From positions 62,001 to 126,000 of the forward strand of contig NZ_JACJHR010000011.1 of NCBI RefSeq assembly GCF_014174495.1: DNA of 64,000 bases. The letters are read 5' to 3'. The notes beneath the pieces are model-generated. The model did not search any database. It was not told where the DNA came from and worked only from the letters and a program-made list of their open reading frames with translations. The position numbers and the translations under genes were made by a program. Source of the DNA: Amycolatopsis echigonensis. Its GTDB lineage: Bacteria > Actinomycetota > Actinomycetes > Mycobacteriales > Pseudonocardiaceae. Below, in pieces: positions 62,357 to 64,000 of the stretch. How positions within the stretch are numbered: position 1 is the first letter of the stretch; every line of letters starts with the position of its first letter.

Positions 62357-63275
62357 AAAGCACTCACCCGCTGACCCTAAGCAGGAGCCTCCTCACCCGG
62401 CGACGCGATGTGTCCGGTCAGACACTGGAAGGCATCGCCCAGGCGCGACGGGTGCCTGGCGGCGGGCGCCGGTTCAGCTCATCGGCAGTCCCCGGCGTGG
62501 CCGCGCACGCAACGGGACCCGCCACGGGCTGACACAACCGCCACCGCGCGCTCCACTTCGGCCACCGGGTCCGCGCTCTGGCCGCCACGTCCAACCGCCA
62601 GAGCCGCCACGTCTGGCCGGATCCGCGCACCAGCCGCCAGGCCGGGGCCGCCGAGTCCGAGCTCCGGCCGCCACATCCAGCCGCTGGTCCGCACTCAACC
62701 GCCAGGCACACGCACCAGCCGCCAGGTCCACGCACCAGCCGCCAGGTCCACGCACCAGCCGCCGGGTCCACGCACCAGCCGCCGGGTCCGGTCGGAGCCG
62801 CGCACCAGCCGTCAGGTCGAGCCGCCGGATCCGCACACCAGCTGCCACATCCGGCCGCCGAGTCCGCACTCCGGCCGCCAGGTCCGGCCGCCGAGCCCAC
62901 GCTCCTGCCCGCCAGGTCCGGCCGCCGAGCCCACGCTCCCGCTGCCAGGTCGGGCCGCCGAGTCCGCGATTCAGCCGTCAGGTCCGCACTTCGGCTTCAC
63001 CGCCAGATCGCACTCCGCCAGCCAGCTGGTCCGTGATCTGCCGCCGCCTCAGCCACAAGCCCGCACTTCAGCGCAGCCGCCGGTCCGCGTTCCGTCTCCG
63101 CCTCAGCACCCAGCCCGCTCCCGCCTCGGCACTCAACCCGCGTGCGTCTCCGCCCTCGGCACCCAGCCCGCTTCACCTCCTCGCTCCGCTCCCGCCGCAC
63201 TCACCTCCACTCCCAGCCACTCCACGCACTCCACTCACCCACTCCGCCGAACCCCACCCCGCCCGGCACCACCCC
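62357..63275. other. 0.9-kb gap dominated by degenerate GC-rich repeats; no convincing gene
   Basis: From about 62,560 to 63,000 the sequence is built from degenerate copies of a 20-bp word around CGCACCAGCCGCCAGGTCC. Beyond that it remains C-rich to 63,280. Every frame gives low-complexity Pro/Ala/Arg/Ser translations. A unit of 20 bp is not a multiple of 3, so it would not keep one repeat in a protein. No ribosome site with a credible gene is seen. Confidence 0.6.
62711..62820. repeat. 20-bp tandem repeats (four copies plus one displaced)
   Basis: Near-identical 20-bp units CGCACCAGCCGCC(A/G)GGTCC(A/G) start at 62711, 62731, 62751 and 62771. A fifth (CGCACCAGCCGTCAGGTCGA) follows at 62801 after a 10-bp insert. 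Units are contiguous, without spacers, so this is a minisatellite. Confidence 0.9.
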
Positions 63276-63620
63276 TCACCGCTCAAAGACGCAAAACTCG
63301 TTCCCCTCCGGATCCGCCATCACGTGCCACTCCCGGTCCCCTCCTCGCTCCGCCACCATCCGCGCACCGGCCGCGACCAGTTCGTCCGGATTTCCCCACA
63401 CGTCCAGGTGCATCCGGTTCTTCACCGTCTTGCGCTCCGGCACCGGGTTCAGCCAGAGCAACGGCCCCTCGCCGGCCGGGTCGACGATCGCGACCGGCCA
63501 GTCCGGCGGTTTCTCGCCGGGCGGGCTCCGGCGGACGTAGCCGAGCACCGTGCACCACCAGTCGGCCTGTGCCTGGTGGTCGAGTGCGTCCAGTGCGAGA
63601 TCCTTGAACTGCGCGGGCAT
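63276..63620 (-). CDS. VOC-family protein (glyoxalase-like)
   Basis: A 114-aa VOC protein of the large glyoxalase_6-type group: FKDLALDALDHQAQADWWCT at the N-terminus, LGYVRRSPPGE, NRMHLDVWGNPDELV (metal His) and a C-terminal WHVMADPEGNEFCVFE (metal Glu). GGGAGGGACC lies just before the ATG at 63620. The substrate is unknown. It is divergent from the GntR gene at the window end. Confidence 0.88.
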   Translation of the reverse strand: MPAQFKDLALDALDHQAQADWWCTVLGYVRRSPPGEKPPDWPVAIVDPAGEGPLLWLNPVPERKTVKNRMHLDVWGNPDELVAAGARMVAERGGDREWHVMADPEGNEFCVFER

Positions 63621-63697
63621 GGTCCCTCCCTTTCCCACCCAAGATCGTGACACCCGCCACCGACAATTTCCCGCGCCTCGGGTCGCCAGCTGTCAGG

Positions 63698-64000
63698 ATG
63701 GGCGGCGTGGCCCACGAATCCGAGCAGGTCTGGAGCGCCACGGTCGACCATCTGCGCACGATGATCGACTCGGGCGAGCTTCCGCCGGGCTCGCGGCTGC
63801 CCGCCGAACGCGCGTTGTGCGAGCAGCTTGGCATCAGTCGCGGGTCACTGCGCCAGGCGTTGCGCGTCCTGGATTCGATCGGTTACGTCCAGATTCGCGC
63901 CGGGTCAGGCACTTACGTCCGCGAGCAAGGCACCGAGGAAAGCCCGCTGAGCAGCTGGTTTTCCGAGCACGAGCAGCTGGTGGAGAAGCTGTTCGACCTG
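63698..64000 (+). CDS. GntR/FadR-type transcriptional regulator, N-terminal part (cut by window end)
   Basis: The frame opens at ATG 63698 (GTG 63707 is an alternative after AGGATGG) and runs off the right edge, leaving 101 residues. The GntR winged helix is clear: LRTMIDSGELPPGSRLPAER, then ALCEQLGISRGSLRQALRVL and GYVQIRAGSGTYVRE. The next residues start a FadR-like (FCD) effector domain. It is divergent from the VOC gene and may regulate it or the genes beyond the window. Confidence 0.9.
   Translation, partial: MGGVAHESEQVWSATVDHLRTMIDSGELPPGSRLPAERALCEQLGISRGSLRQALRVLDSIGYVQIRAGSGTYVREQGTEESPLSSWFSEHEQLVEKLFDL

Noticed and set aside
62711..62820. Possible CRISPR array
   Set aside because: Units are 20 bp and contiguous without spacers, and no cas genes are present.
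62295..63650. 451-codon open frame over the repeat tract and into the VOC gene
   Set aside because: Runs through a 20-bp minisatellite, antisense to a good VOC gene; no family features.

Overview
The window is high-GC actinobacterial DNA. WhiB and SigF/RsbW-type regulators, a CHAT/sigma module, many TetR/MarR/PadR regulators and GTG starts with 4-base stop/start overlaps suggest a Pseudonocardiaceae-like actinomycete such as Amycolatopsis. The genus is an inference from general gene style, not a match to any named genome.

Layout. 0-11.6 kb: a partial esterase, an HSL-type esterase divergent from an OhrR/MarR regulator, a DUF574 methyltransferase, a patatin, a PadR plus FadH-type reductase pair, prephenate dehydrogenase, a FUSC transporter and a NodB-type lipoprotein. 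11.8-15.6 kb: a sigma factor, a beta-sandwich protein and a TPR-CHAT protease. 15.6-16.9 kb: C-rich sequence with no convincing gene. 17-28.4 kb: small enzymes, regulators and transporters, including two perfect DnaA boxes, a frameshifted MFS gene and a TetR/amine-oxidase pair with twin operators. 28.5-31.2 kb: a general-stress module (STAS, WhiB, RsbW-like, SigF, second HATPase) with two divergent SigF-like promoters. 31.1-31.8 kb: decayed gene remnants. 31.8-37 kb: hydrolase, HNH nuclease, Sel1-repeat protein, VOC protein and PPK2.

The centre of interest is 37.0-55.3 kb. An ABC exporter, a sensor kinase, a response regulator and an M20 amidohydrolase form one tightly overlapping operon. After a 226-bp regulatory region rich in inverted repeats comes a RiPP cluster: a small secreted protein, five different precursor peptides in tandem (47-52 aa, related leaders, cores sharing a Cys-Pro-x-[Ser/Cys]-x-Gly-[Ser/Thr] signature), a long hairpin, a P450, a C39-peptidase ABC exporter, a second ABC exporter, a fused E1-like/YcaO cyclodehydratase, a SagB-type azoline dehydrogenase, a split LanB dehydratase (glutamylation plus elimination proteins) and a 55-aa cationic peptide. 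The enzyme set resembles the goadsporin type of linear azole- and dehydroamino-acid-containing peptide. Five precursors, a C39 exporter and a P450 make it distinct.

How the cluster could work (inference from the families): the YcaO protein makes azolines from Cys/Ser/Thr, SagB oxidises them to azoles, the split LanB pair dehydrates remaining Ser/Thr using glutamyl-tRNA, the P450 oxidises the product, and the C39 ABC protein removes the leader and exports it. The upstream ABC/two-component operon may sense the product and give immunity.

55.6-64 kb: tRNA-Arg(ACG) and tRNA-Ser(GCT), an MprF-like lysyltransferase, acetoacetyl-CoA synthetase, a DLH-like hydrolase, a HisC/Pat aminotransferase, a TauE exporter, a tandem-repeat tract, a VOC protein and a GntR regulator cut by the window end.
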